Source: Pseudomonas azotoformans
GTDB lineage: Bacteria; Pseudomonadota; Gammaproteobacteria; Pseudomonadales; Pseudomonadaceae
Assembly (NCBI RefSeq): GCF_001579805.1
Contig: NZ_CP014546.1
Span: 6,014,001-6,078,000 of the forward strand
Direction of reading: 5' to 3'
Length of the DNA stretch: 64,000 bases
Part shown: positions 17,887-27,182 of the stretch, piece by piece
Layout: every line of letters starts with the position of its first letter
Position numbering within the stretch: the stretch's first letter is position 1
Position numbers and translations under genes: made by a program
Notes under the pieces: model-generated
The model's input: the letters and a program-made list of their open reading frames with translations, nothing else
What the model was told of the DNA's origin: nothing
Database searches by the model: none

Positions 17887-20800
17887 TCACGCCAGGTAAT
17901 CCTCCAACTGCTCCGCCAAGTGCTCCATCGACTGTTGCAAGGTATCCACGGCCGCCGTCAGCGCCGCCGCGTCCAGCCCTTGGGCCGCCGACTCAAGGGC
18001 CTCGCACGCGTGGATCAAGCCGGCGGCGCTGATAATCCGCGCACCGCCCTTGACCCGGTGGGCCAGGTCAGCGAGCCCTTGCACATCGTGCTGGGTAAAC
18101 AAGCGCATGAGCTTGGCCATGTCGCCGTCATTGCTCACGGCCAGGTCGCCCAGCAGGCGCTTGACCGACGCCTGGTCGCCACGGGCCAGTTGCTCCAGGC
18201 TGCTGATGTCGATGTCTTCCAACGGTGGCATGTCGGCCCGCGCGTCGGGTTGAACCACCGCCTGGGGTTTGACTTGCGCCAAGCGTGCACCCAGGTCCTT
18301 GAGGCTAATGGGCTTGAACAGGCAGTCGTCCATGCCCGCCTCGACGCAGCGCGCCTTCTCTTCGGCCAAGGCATTGGCGGTAAACCCCAGCACCAGACCG
18401 CGATGCAAGCCGCGCGCGGCCTCTTCGGCGCGAATCGCCCGCGCCAACGCGTAGCCATTCATGATCGGCATATTGCAGTCGGTGATGACCACATCGAACA
18501 GCTCGTTGCGCCAAGCCCGCAGGCCGTGGGCGCCGTCCTCGGCATCGGTGACCCGGTGGCCCAGGTAACCCAGTTGCTCCGACAACAACAGCCGGTTCGC
18601 CGGATAGTCGTCGATCACCAGGATATTCAGGGCCTCGCCAGCCACCTGGGGCTCAACCTCGGCCAAGGGTGCACAAGGTTCCAGGATCGGTGCATCCAAA
18701 CGCACTTCAATCTGCGTGCCCTGCCCCAACGTGCTGTCCAGGGTCAGGGTACCGCCCATCATTTCGCACAGGGTGCGGCTGATCACCAGCCCCAGCCCCG
18801 AGCCGCCACGGGGCGCCTGGCCATGGTTGTCCGCCTGGGTAAACGGGCTGAACAGGCGTTGCTGGTCTTGCGCGGAGATACCGCGCCCACTGTCCTCCAC
18901 GCGCAAGCACAGGGCCAGGCGTTCCTGCCCCGGCAAGACGTGCGCCCTGGCGACCAGGCGCACCTGGCCGGCATCGGTAAACTTGATCGCATTGCTCAGC
19001 AGGTTGGACAACACCTGCTTGAAGCGCTGCGGGTCGATCAGCACCTCGGTACTGATCTGTGCCTCCAGGTCCAGCTGCAAGCGCAGTTGTTTCTGCCGGG
19101 CGAGACCATCGAACACCCGCGCCACCGACTCGATCAGTTCACGCAGGTTGGCCCGCTCCGGCGCCAGCGACAGGCGCCCGGATTCAATACGCGCGATATC
19201 GAGAATATCGCCAATCAGGTCGAGCAGGCCCCGCGCCGCGCCGGAGGCGACTTCGATGGCCGAACGGTCGAGCACCCCCTTGTCGGCTTTTTTCATCGCC
19301 AGTTCGAGCATGCCGATCACCGCATTCATCGGCGTGCGGATCTCATGGCTCATGGTCGCCAGGAACGTGGTCTTCGCCCGGTTGGCGGCGTCGGCATCAT
19401 CCTTGGCGACTTGGAGTTCCTGCACCAAGCGCTGCCGCTCGCTGAGTTCTTCGCTCAGCGCCCGCTCGGCTTCGCGCCGCTTGCCGATCAACCAGCGCAA
19501 ATAGCCGATCCAGCCCAAGGCCAGTGCCAGCAGCACCGCCGCAATGGCAAAGCCCTGGAGAATCGCGCTGCGATTGCGCAGCCAATAGCTGTCGTCGATG
19601 ACCACCTCGTTGCGCCAGCGGTTGGTCAGCTCGTCCATTTCCTCGGGGGTGATGCTGAGCAGTGCCTTATCGAGGATCGAATACAACTCCAGCGCGCCGC
19701 GATTGGTCGCCAGGGCGATCCGCGCCGGCATCGTCCCAACGGTGCTGGTGACCTGCAAGCGATTGCGGTACTGCCGGGAGATCATATAGCGCGCACTGAT
19801 CAAGGAATTGATCGCGCCGTCCACTTCGCCCTTCGCCACCATGGCCATGGCGTCGACGGCGTTCTGTGCGGGCACCAATTGCACCTGGGGGAACTGCTCC
19901 ACCAGGTATTCGCGCATCACATTGCCCTGGACCAGGGCCAGGCGCTTGCCGGCCATCTGGTCGAGGGTCTGGGGCTTGTCATCGCCGATGGGCGTGACCA
20001 GCACAAACGGGTTGGTCAGGTACGGCCGCGTGAAGCGCAAGGCATTTTCACGCTCGGCACTGGGGGTAAACGCGGCCAGCATATCGGCCTTGCCGCTGGT
20101 GACCTGGTCGATCAGATCCTGCACCGACTCGGCCCGCTGCAGATCGAATTGCAGGCCGGTGCGCAGGCTGACCTTGGCCAGCACATCGGCGCTGATGCCA
20201 CGAAAGTTGCCGTCTTCATCGACAAACGTCAGCGGCAGGAAGTTTTCATTGATCGCCACCGTCACCCGTGGATGCTGCTCCATCCAGCGTTGTTCACTGT
20301 TGCTGAAGTGCAACGTCTGCCGACCCGGCATACTCGCACCGCCGGCACTCCAGCGACGCAGGATGGTCATGCGCTCCGCCGCCGGGATCGTCGTGAGCGC
20401 CGTATTGAGGATGCGCAGCAAGCGCTCGTTGCTGCGGCTGACGGCAAAGGCGAACGGCTGCACTTCCATCTGCGAGAAGTCGCTGAGCTGGACGTTGTTC
20501 AGGTAGTTCTTGTTGATCAGGTAGTTGGAACTGATGGAGTCGCCCAGGTAGACATCGGCCTGGCCGAACGCAACTGCGCCAATCGCACTCAAGGTCGACG
20601 GAAACAGTTGCACGGTCGCCTCGGGGTAAAACGCCTTGACCGCGTCCGGCGGCAGGTAGTGATAGAGCATCGCCACGTGCTTGCCCGCCAGGTTCGGCGG
20701 CAGGTTCTGGCTGTCACCAATCCGCGTGACCAGTACTGGCTGGTCATTGGCATACTCCTGGGACAGGGCCAACTCGGGGTCAGCGGCTTCAAATCCGTTG

Positions 20801-21177
20801 GCCGTGCCGAGCATGTCGATCTCGCCGCTTTTCAGCGCGGCAATCACCTCGGCGCGCGAGCTGTAGCGGCGCACATCGACCTGCATGTGCAGCAACTGCG
20901 CGATCAGTTGTGCATAGTCCGCGGTGATGCCCTGGTAATCGTCACCATTGCCGGTCATGCCGAAGGGCGAGTAGTCCGGGGCCGAAGCGCCTAACACCAG
21001 CGTGCGTTTGTGGCGCAGCCAGTTCCAGTCGGGCTCGTCGAGGCCGACCGAGTAATCTTCCACCGTCGAACGCCCGAGCAGATGCAACGACTCGCTAGAG
21101 GCCAATACGGGCGGTGCCGCCGCCAGCGCCCCCAGCAACAGCAGGCCGGCCACGTAGGTTCCGAGAAATCGCTTCAT
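17887..21177 (-). CDS. BvgS/RocS-type hybrid sensor histidine kinase
   Basis: A 1096-residue phosphorelay kinase. Order: signal peptide (MKRFLGTYVAGLLLLGALAA), two periplasmic solute-binding-like (Venus flytrap) domains (about 50-290 and 295-535), one transmembrane helix (about 545-570), a coiled linker, HisKA with FLATMSHEIRTPMNAV, an ATPase domain (NLLSNAIKF, DSGRGIS, GGSGLGL), a receiver with VVITDCNMP and a C-terminal Hpt with LAHRVKGGAR. All phosphotransfer residues are present. The double flytrap sensor is the hallmark of BvgS, EvgS and P. aeruginosa RocS1. It follows the RR1 gene directly (stop and start adjacent), forming a regulator-sensor operon. The ligand is unknown. Confidence 0.93.
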   Translation of the reverse strand: MKRFLGTYVAGLLLLGALAAAPPVLASSESLHLLGRSTVEDYSVGLDEPDWNWLRHKRTLVLGASAPDYSPFGMTGNGDDYQGITADYAQLIAQLLHMQVDVRRYSSRAEVIAALKSGEIDMLGTANGFEAADPELALSQEYANDQPVLVTRIGDSQNLPPNLAGKHVAMLYHYLPPDAVKAFYPEATVQLFPSTLSAIGAVAFGQADVYLGDSISSNYLINKNYLNNVQLSDFSQMEVQPFAFAVSRSNERLLRILNTALTTIPAAERMTILRRWSAGGASMPGRQTLHFSNSEQRWMEQHPRVTVAINENFLPLTFVDEDGNFRGISADVLAKVSLRTGLQFDLQRAESVQDLIDQVTSGKADMLAAFTPSAERENALRFTRPYLTNPFVLVTPIGDDKPQTLDQMAGKRLALVQGNVMREYLVEQFPQVQLVPAQNAVDAMAMVAKGEVDGAINSLISARYMISRQYRNRLQVTSTVGTMPARIALATNRGALELYSILDKALLSITPEEMDELTNRWRNEVVIDDSYWLRNRSAILQGFAIAAVLLALALGWIGYLRWLIGKRREAERALSEELSERQRLVQELQVAKDDADAANRAKTTFLATMSHEIRTPMNAVIGMLELAMKKADKGVLDRSAIEVASGAARGLLDLIGDILDIARIESGRLSLAPERANLRELIESVARVFDGLARQKQLRLQLDLEAQISTEVLIDPQRFKQVLSNLLSNAIKFTDAGQVRLVARAHVLPGQERLALCLRVEDSGRGISAQDQQRLFSPFTQADNHGQAPRGGSGLGLVISRTLCEMMGGTLTLDSTLGQGTQIEVRLDAPILEPCAPLAEVEPQVAGEALNILVIDDYPANRLLLSEQLGYLGHRVTDAEDGAHGLRAWRNELFDVVITDCNMPIMNGYALARAIRAEEAARGLHRGLVLGFTANALAEEKARCVEAGMDDCLFKPISLKDLGARLAQVKPQAVVQPDARADMPPLEDIDISSLEQLARGDQASVKRLLGDLAVSNDGDMAKLMRLFTQHDVQGLADLAHRVKGGARIISAAGLIHACEALESAAQGLDAAALTAAVDTLQQSMEHLAEQLEDYLA

Positions 21178-21804
21178 CTAGATCAGGCTGTTGCGCTTGG
21201 CGAAATCGGCCAGGTACACCACGGACTTCACCTTGAGTTTTTCGATCAGTCGCGTCTTGTAGGTGCTGACGGTCTTGTTGCTGAGCAGCATCGAATCACC
21301 GATTTCCTTGTTGCTCAGGCCCAGGGCCAGTTGCTGCAAAATCGTCAGCTCGCGATCGGACAAGCTCTGGATCAACTCCAGGTCCGTCGCATCGGCATCA
21401 CTGCGCCGCACCGAACTGGTGGCCAGGTTGGGAAAGAAGGTATAGCCGCCCATCACCGCTTTGATCGCCTTGACCAACTCGTCCAGGCCATTGGTCTTGG
21501 AGATGAATCCAGCCGCACCGGCCTTCATGCAGCGCATCGAATAGAACAGCGCCGACTGGGAGGTCAACACCAGCACTTTGGTCGGCACGCCCAGGCCGCT
21601 GATCCGCGAAATCACTTCAAGCCCGTCCAACTTGGGCATGGTGATGTCCAGCACCACCAGATCCGGCGCATGCTCGCGCACCAGTTGCACCGCGTCGGCA
21701 CCGTTGTCCGCCTCGGCCACCACTTCAAAGTGTTCCTGGTTGAGCAACATCTTGACGGAAGAGCGAATGAACGGGTGATCGTCCACAACTATCGCTTTAT
21801 GCAT
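21178..21804 (-). CDS. LuxR/NarL-type response regulator RR1 (BvgA/RocA-like)
   Basis: A 208-residue regulator: receiver (1-120) with the intact phospho-Asp at residue 53 (DLVVLDITMPKLDG) and a C-terminal LuxR helix-turn-helix (SDRELTILQQLALGLSNKEIG, then NKTVSTYKTRLIEKL). The ATG at 21804 is preferred because it gives the family start MHKAIVVDDHPFIRSS and follows AGAGGT. The sensor kinase gene begins directly after its stop, so this is the cognate regulator. It most likely binds the TAGGAAATTTCC elements across the locus, including the perfect palindrome upstream of itself. Confidence 0.92.
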   Translation of the reverse strand: MHKAIVVDDHPFIRSSVKMLLNQEHFEVVAEADNGADAVQLVREHAPDLVVLDITMPKLDGLEVISRISGLGVPTKVLVLTSQSALFYSMRCMKAGAAGFISKTNGLDELVKAIKAVMGGYTFFPNLATSSVRRSDADATDLELIQSLSDRELTILQQLALGLSNKEIGDSMLLSNKTVSTYKTRLIEKLKVKSVVYLADFAKRNSLI

Positions 21805-21912
21805 ACAGACCTCTGTAAGACAGCCGACGTACGAGCGTGCCAACGCCATGGACGGCATAAGGCCTCATCCATGAAATGCACCCGCCGAAAATACATGAGC
21901 ATCGCTCAATTG

Positions 21913-21926
21913 TAGGAAATTTCCTA
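21913..21926 (-). promoter_or_regulatory. Perfect TAGGAAATTTCCTA palindrome upstream of RR1-sensor operon
   Basis: The only fully symmetric copy of the element in the locus, 109 bp before the RR1 start codon. A second copy at 21-22 bp is weak at best, and no -10 hexamer stands at the position used by the other promoters. It could be an autoregulatory site with a different geometry. Confidence 0.65.
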
Positions 21927-21954
21927 AGAATTACCGCGCCGTGCAGGGAAGTTT

Positions 21955-22776
21955 TCACGGCGCAATGACCGCCTTGTCCAGCCACTGCAACAAGTCCCTT
22001 CCGGTCATGGGCCGCGCCAGGTGATAACCCTGGCCAACTTCGCAGCCGAGTTCCAGCAAACCCGCGCACACCCGAGGGCTGCTGACGCCTTCGATGACCA
22101 GGGTCATATCCAGCGAACGCACCAGCGCCCGTGTACCGGCCACCATCGAGCGGTTACGCAAACGGTCCAGGCGCTGCACGAACTTGCCATGCAGCTTGAT
22201 CTGGTTGAACGGCAGTTGGCACAGCGACTTGAGCGAGGAAAACCCCAGGCCGAAATCGTCCAGTGACAAACCGCAACCCAGCAGTTTGAGGCGCAGCAGG
22301 TTCTCTCGGGTCTGTGGCGCACACACCAGTACGCCGTTTTCCGCCAGTTCGAAGGTGAGTGTCGAACCCTTGAAGCGATGACGTTCCAGGGCCTGCCGGA
22401 TGTGCTCGACCAACGCCGGGCTGGCCAGTTGCGAGGCATGCAGGTTGAACGCCAGCGTCAGGCTCACGCCCTGGTGACGCAGAATCCCCAGCAACCCCAA
22501 ACCCTGCTCCAGCAATTGCGTGAACATCTGGTCGATCAAATCATAGGCCAGCACCGCCCCCAGGAAATCGGCCGGCAGTAATACACCGCGCGCCGGATGC
22601 TCCCAGCGCACCAGGGCTTCCACTCCGGTGACTGCCTTGCTGTGCAAGTGCAGTTGCGGTTGGAACCAGGCGCGAAACTCACCCAGGGCCAGGCCACGGC
22701 GCACCTCGTCTTCGGTGGGTAGAAGGCCACGCTCCCCCGCCTGTTTTTCCAGCACCTGTCCTGGTGGAAAGGTCAT
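21955..22776 (-). CDS. Stand-alone EAL-domain protein
   Basis: A 273-residue protein made almost wholly of an EAL domain. Several catalytic positions are kept: EALVRWEHP, NLHASQL, FELAEN, DDFGLGFSS, the Lys in IKLHGKF and the Gln in GQGYHLARPM. The Asp after the Lys is His, and the second Glu of EGVE is Ser (VIEGVSS), so activity may be reduced or the domain may only bind c-di-GMP. It is transcribed from its own element-bearing promoter between the fimbrial genes and RR1. I infer local c-di-GMP control of fimbriae, opposite or in addition to the RR-EAL protein. Confidence 0.8.
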   Translation of the reverse strand: MTFPPGQVLEKQAGERGLLPTEDEVRRGLALGEFRAWFQPQLHLHSKAVTGVEALVRWEHPARGVLLPADFLGAVLAYDLIDQMFTQLLEQGLGLLGILRHQGVSLTLAFNLHASQLASPALVEHIRQALERHRFKGSTLTFELAENGVLVCAPQTRENLLRLKLLGCGLSLDDFGLGFSSLKSLCQLPFNQIKLHGKFVQRLDRLRNRSMVAGTRALVRSLDMTLVIEGVSSPRVCAGLLELGCEVGQGYHLARPMTGRDLLQWLDKAVIAP

Positions 22777-22812
22777 CGTCTACCCCATCACTCAACCGAA
22801 CCGAGAGCCGAC

Positions 22813-22875
22813 ATAGTGGCGAGCGAGGTGGACACAGGTCGTAGCTTCTATCCGACCAGGCTGTAGGAAATTTCC
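22813..22875 (-). promoter_or_regulatory. Tandem BvgA-like operator and promoter, EAL gene
   Basis: Primary TAGGAAATTTCC at 22864-22875, second copy TAGCTTCTATCC at 22842-22853 (22 bp apart). The -10-like CACTAT on the coding strand is at 22813-22818, 23 bp beyond the second copy and 36 bp before the start codon. Confidence 0.7.
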
Positions 22876-22886
22876 GACACAAATCC

Positions 22887-23903
22887 TCAGTAGTAAATCA
22901 CCTGCACCACCATCACCGCTTCAAACGGCCCGACCTGCGGGTCGCCCAACGCCACGACGGAGGCGCTGAAGGGCACGTCGATATGGCTGACACTGGCCGC
23001 GAACACCGCCAGGGGGAACGGCTCGTTGATCGGCACCCGATTGTTGCGGGCATCGCGGACCTGGATGCCGAACTGGCTGTCCGCCTTCGGCAACACGTTG
23101 TAAAGGCCCTGCTGATTGGCCGTCACCAGCGTGGCGCCGATATTCAGGGCGGTACTGCACTTTTTTTCCAGCGCCAGGCTGAACGGCTGGGTAGGGTTGG
23201 GCGGCGAGAAACCGGTGGTGGTTTTCTGGATCACGCCGAAATCCACAATGCCCGGCTCCGGGGTCACGGTGACGTCCACCGTGCACGCGGTGCCGACGAT
23301 GTTCTGCAAACCACTGAGCTGGAAACGGAAGTTGCCATTCGGGTTACTCGGCCCTCCGTTGAGGCCATACAGGCCGTCAAACTGGAACACGTCATAGGTG
23401 TCCTGGGACGGCCGTTGCAGCGGTAGCAACCCGCGTTTGCGGATCACCACCTGGAAGGCAATGCTTGGGTTGGCCAGGGAACACGGCAGCATCTCGGCAT
23501 TGTTGGTCGCGCCAGGGCAGCCACGGGAAATGAATCCAGTGTTCACGCCCTGGGTCGGGTTGGAACTCCAGTCGCCATCCCAAGCGGTGACCTGCCGATA
23601 GACCAGGCCGAACTCAATGCCCCAGGCCGTAGCGTTGAGGCCGGCAGGGTTGCCATAGAAGTAAATCGGGTCGTCCTCGTCAAAATGCTGATCGTGCAAT
23701 TTGAAGCACTTGGCCGGCACCACGTGGGTCTTCGAGCGCCAGATGATCGTGCCGTCTGGCACGGTGTCTGGCACCGACACCGGGCCGATGTACTCGCTCA
23801 GGTAATTACCGTCGTTCTCCGACTTGCACAACAGCGCCCATGACGCCTGGGAAAACACCAGCAACAACGCTGCCAGGCACAGCCTCGGGCCCCAACCGGT
23901 CAT
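22887..23903 (-). CDS. Fimbrial tip/adhesin-like subunit, pilus B
   Basis: A 338-residue secreted protein with a signal peptide (MTGWGPRLCLAALLLVFSQASWA) and a start at 23903 that overlaps the chaperone stop (ATGA). The N-terminal half is a probable receptor-binding domain. The C-terminal half has the pilin pattern: TACTVDVTVTPEPGIVDFGVI, a second Cys in ALEKKCST and a C-terminal beta-strand ending VMVVQVIYY for donor-strand exchange. As the last gene of a pilin-usher-chaperone operon and twice pilin size, it fits a tip adhesin. The bound receptor cannot be told. Confidence 0.78.
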   Translation of the reverse strand: MTGWGPRLCLAALLLVFSQASWALLCKSENDGNYLSEYIGPVSVPDTVPDGTIIWRSKTHVVPAKCFKLHDQHFDEDDPIYFYGNPAGLNATAWGIEFGLVYRQVTAWDGDWSSNPTQGVNTGFISRGCPGATNNAEMLPCSLANPSIAFQVVIRKRGLLPLQRPSQDTYDVFQFDGLYGLNGGPSNPNGNFRFQLSGLQNIVGTACTVDVTVTPEPGIVDFGVIQKTTTGFSPPNPTQPFSLALEKKCSTALNIGATLVTANQQGLYNVLPKADSQFGIQVRDARNNRVPINEPFPLAVFAASVSHIDVPFSASVVALGDPQVGPFEAVMVVQVIYY

Positions 23904-24625
23904 GGCTTCACGGCCTGGCACGCGGTGGCGGTGCAGGTGAACGGCGTGTCGGTCTGCCCGCCGAAATCATTCATGTTCGACACCCGCAACTCGCTGAACC
24001 CCAGGCTGGCCAACGGCAAACGTGCGCTGGCATGGGGTGCGATCATCACCGTCTCCACCGGCATCTTGGTTTTCTGCGGGCCCACCAACAGGCCGACCAC
24101 AGTGATGTGGAACGGCGTCGGGTTGCTCACTTGCAATTGCTTGGCCGCCGGGTCGATCACCAGGCTCAGCCCCTCGGCCATGTCGGCGCCGCGCTCGCGC
24201 TTCACCGAGGCTGGGCGATAGAACAATTTGATCTTCGACTGCAAGGCAATCTGCATCGCATTGACCGCCTCGCTCTTGGGCGGGATCTCACGGATGTTGA
24301 GGTAGAACACCGATTCACGGTCCGTGGGCAACGTGGTCTGGGGCAATTTCACAATACGCAGCACGCTGCTCTCATTCGGTTCGATACGTTGCAGCGGCGG
24401 CAGCACCATGAACGGCGTGGTGATTTTCTTGCCCTGCTCGTCCTCGATCCAGGACTGCACCACAAACGGCAGTTGCAGGTTCTTGTTGCTGACCGTGACA
24501 CTCACCGAAGTGGCGCTTTCTTCGAAAATCACGCGGGTGCGATCCGGCACCACGGCCGCGTTGGCCAACAACGGCACACACAGCACGGCCAGGCGCGCGA
24601 TACGGTTGAACATCAATCGAGACAT
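23900..24625 (-). CDS. Periplasmic fimbrial chaperone, pilus B
   Basis: A 241-residue PapD-type chaperone. The ATG at 24625 (GGAG 9 bp upstream) is preferred over an upstream TTG. Signal peptide ends near LLANA; the mature protein starts AVVPDRTRVIFEESATSVSV, and the N-domain holds WIEDEQGKK, PFMVLPPLQRIEPNESSVLRI (the G1 donor strand) and the conserved DRESVFYLNIREIPP. It donates a strand to pilus B subunits in the periplasm and delivers them to the usher. Coupled to the downstream adhesin gene. Confidence 0.92.
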   Translation of the reverse strand: MSRLMFNRIARLAVLCVPLLANAAVVPDRTRVIFEESATSVSVTVSNKNLQLPFVVQSWIEDEQGKKITTPFMVLPPLQRIEPNESSVLRIVKLPQTTLPTDRESVFYLNIREIPPKSEAVNAMQIALQSKIKLFYRPASVKRERGADMAEGLSLVIDPAAKQLQVSNPTPFHITVVGLLVGPQKTKMPVETVMIAPHASARLPLASLGFSELRVSNMNDFGGQTDTPFTCTATACQAVKP

Positions 24626-24658
24626 CAGGGAACACTCCAAGTCAACGGATTAGGGGGA

Positions 24659-25417
24659 TCACAAACACCGCACGGGTGTCGGGATATTGGTCACGACGTC
24701 TTCCGGCGGCAGCACCGCCAACGCGCAGAGATGGCTGTCGTCCCAGCGTGCCACCAGCTCGGCCCCGGCCTTGGCGCCAAGCAAATACGTGATGCCCGCC
24801 TCCCCGACAATGCCGACTTCCTTGTGGGTGTGTTTGTCCTGCACCGAGGCCCCGAACGGCACCACCTGGCCGTTGGCCTGGGTCAGTTCGACATAGGCGT
24901 TGTAGCCCTGGGCGGCAGCAAAGTTGACGTAGCCGATGGCGCCCTCAGTCAACGCCAGGCGCTGGATCGGGTTGGACACTTCGGTCTTGAGCGGCAGTTT
25001 TTCGATGTTCACCCGCGCCTCATAGGCCTGGAACGCCGGCAGCCCATCCATCACCGTGTAGCCGTCGCGGTTGGAGCGCGCCTGGCCGGTGAAGGCCACG
25101 TCCGGCACGCCGTCGGTCGACACCAGCAACCGCGTATCGCCATTAGAGCCATTGCCATGGGCCGTGACGCCGTAGCGGGTCACCACCAACGAGCTGTCGA
25201 ACTCGCCGGTCAGCGAGCGGTACGTGCTGCCATCGGTGGTGGCCGAGGCATTGGCGCGGTAGGTGGACGCACGCTTGCCGACATAGGCATTCACGTATTT
25301 GTTGTCGCCCATGCCGCCGTACACCTGGTAGTTCATGCCTTCGCCATCGTCGTGGCTGTAGCCGACACTGGTTGACGTCGCGCCGGGGCTGGCGCGCTGC
25401 ACCGTCGCGGACATCAT
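24659..25417 (-). pseudogene. Usher of pilus B, C-terminal fragment (frameshifted)
   Basis: These 252 codons encode the last barrel strands and the two C-terminal plug-like domains of an outer-membrane usher (conserved TDGVPDVAFTGQ, RVNIEKLPLKTEV, PFGASVQD, GEAGITYLLG and a terminal Cys-rich end). The frame opens with ATGATG that overlaps the stop of the upstream fragment. On its own it has no signal peptide and could not insert in the membrane. With one more G in the upstream G5 run it would join the N-terminal fragment in frame. It might still be translated by re-initiation but would not be exported. Confidence 0.85.
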
Positions 25418-27099
25418 CGAATTGCCCCCAGCGGCACGCTCACCCCCAGGTACAGCTGGGTGTCGCGGTTCTGCGCGTTGCGGGTCTGGAACGCCGACAG
25501 GTTGACGTTGATGTTCTTGACGTTGCCCACGGCAAAACTGCGCGCCAGCGACAGGCCGAAACGGTCCGAGGGCGCGGCGTCCCAGTAAGTGGAATGGTCA
25601 AACGACAGGCTGGTGGACAGCCACGCAAAGCGCTTGGCCAGCATCACCGAATAGCGCTGCTTGCCGGCATTCAGCGAATAGGCATCCGGATCCCCGACAA
25701 ACTGTGAGAAGTTGGTGAAGGTGCGGTCGGAAAACCGGTAGCCGAGGAAGCGTAAATCGGTGCCAATCGCATCGAAGTGCTTGGAATAGTTGATGCGGTA
25801 GGAGTTGCCCACCACGGTCTCGGCGCTGTTGCGCAACGTGGCCCTGGAGGTGGTGACGTCGGCGGAAATCGCGCCAAACACGCCGAGGTCCTTGCCCAGG
25901 CCCACGGCATGGGAGAGATAGCCGCTGGCTGCCAGCACACCGCCGTAGAGTGTCCAGTCCTGGGACAGGCCATAAGCCAGTTCGGACGCCACGAAACCCG
26001 GCTCGGTGCCGCCCTTGCCGGTCAAGCGCGGTTGGCCCGCCGACACTTTGTAGCGCAACTCGCCGTCACGGGACAGGAACGGCACCGCCGCCGTGGTCAC
26101 GGTAAAGGTCTGCTCGGTGCCGTCTTCCTCATGCACGGTCACGTCCAGCGTGCCCTGCACACTGCTGTTGAGGTCTTGGATGCTGAACGCGCCCGGCGTC
26201 ACCGTGGTGGAATACAACACGCGGCCCTGCTGGGCCACGGTCACCCTCGCGTTGGTGCGCGCCAGGCCGCTGATCAAGGGCGCATAGCCGCGCAGATTGG
26301 GCGGCAGCATGCGGTCATCGCTGCTCAGGCTCACCCCGCGCAGGGCGAAGGTGTCGAACACATCGGAGTTGAGATAGTCCTCGCCCACCGAGAGTTTCGA
26401 GCGAATCGAAGGCAGCGCACGGTAGGCGTACAGGCGGTTGAGCTGGAACGCCTGCTCATTGCCACGCCCGCCCTGGCTGCCGCTGTCTTGCTGGGCCTGG
26501 TAGTCGGCCCGCAGGCGCCAGGCATCGATGTTCAAACCGGCGGTGCCGTAGCTCTGCAATACCGTGGAGTTGCCGCTGGTGGTGGACTGGCGCTGGTTGG
26601 CGATCACCCGGTAATCCAGCAGCGCACCGTCCAGCCCGTCGCTCCAGGCGGCGGGCGGGATGTAGTTGGGGTCGTCATATTCGAACGACGCCTGGGGCAG
26701 GCTGATCACCAGCCGGCCCAGGTTCTGCGCGTAGTTGATCGAGGCGTTGGTGATCGCGGTAAGGTCCACGCACCGGCCATCAGCAAGGCGCGGCAGGCTT
26801 TCGAACAGGTCGGGCTTTAGACCGAAGGTCGCCACCAGCGCTTCGGGCAAGCAGGCATAACTGTCCTGCGCCGAACGTCCCCTGTTGAATTCAATGGAAC
26901 GTGTTCCGAAATAACGTTGGTTGACCACGATATCCACCACATAACTGCCGGGCACCGTGTAATGCGCTTGGGTGAACTGCCCGAGACTGACGTGATCGTC
27001 AGAGTCGATATTCAAGAACTCCGAATTAAACTCCACCGCGAAGGAATAACGCGCGCAGGAAAGTAATACGCAAGACACGAAAAGTTTGCGACAGCCCAC
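25414..27099 (-). pseudogene. Usher of pilus B, N-terminal fragment (frameshifted)
   Basis: The 561 residues cover the signal peptide, the N-terminal periplasmic domain that receives chaperone-subunit complexes (VEFNSEFLNIDS at the mature start), the first part of the 24-strand barrel and the plug (GVSLSSDDRMLPPNLRGYAPLI). The frame ends abruptly at VSVPLGAIR with TGA. The start is a GTG after AAGGG. The remaining barrel and C-terminal domains are in the -1 frame directly after. Cause: a G5 run at 25425-25429 where G6 would read on as VPLGGNSMMSATVQRA. As written, no working usher is made for pilus B. Confidence 0.85.
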
Positions 27100-27135
27100 G
27101 GAAATAACCCTTTTATCAACCAGGCAACAGGCAAG

Positions 27136-27160
27136 AAAAAAGGGGCTCGCGCCCCTTTTT
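27136..27160 (-). terminator. Intergenic terminator between pilin B and usher B
   Basis: GGGGC (27142-27146) and GCCCC (27151-27155) form a GC stem flanked by A-rich and T-rich runs on both sides, 23 bp past the pilin stop. It likely lets only part of the transcripts read into usher, chaperone and adhesin, so pilin is made in excess. Confidence 0.8.
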
Positions 27161-27182
27161 CATCACAACCGATAAAGCACTA

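Noticed and set aside
17920..20994. 1024-codon open frame opposite the sensor kinase
   Set aside because: Antisense shadow of the intact kinase gene, His/Gln/Arg-rich composition, no start signal.
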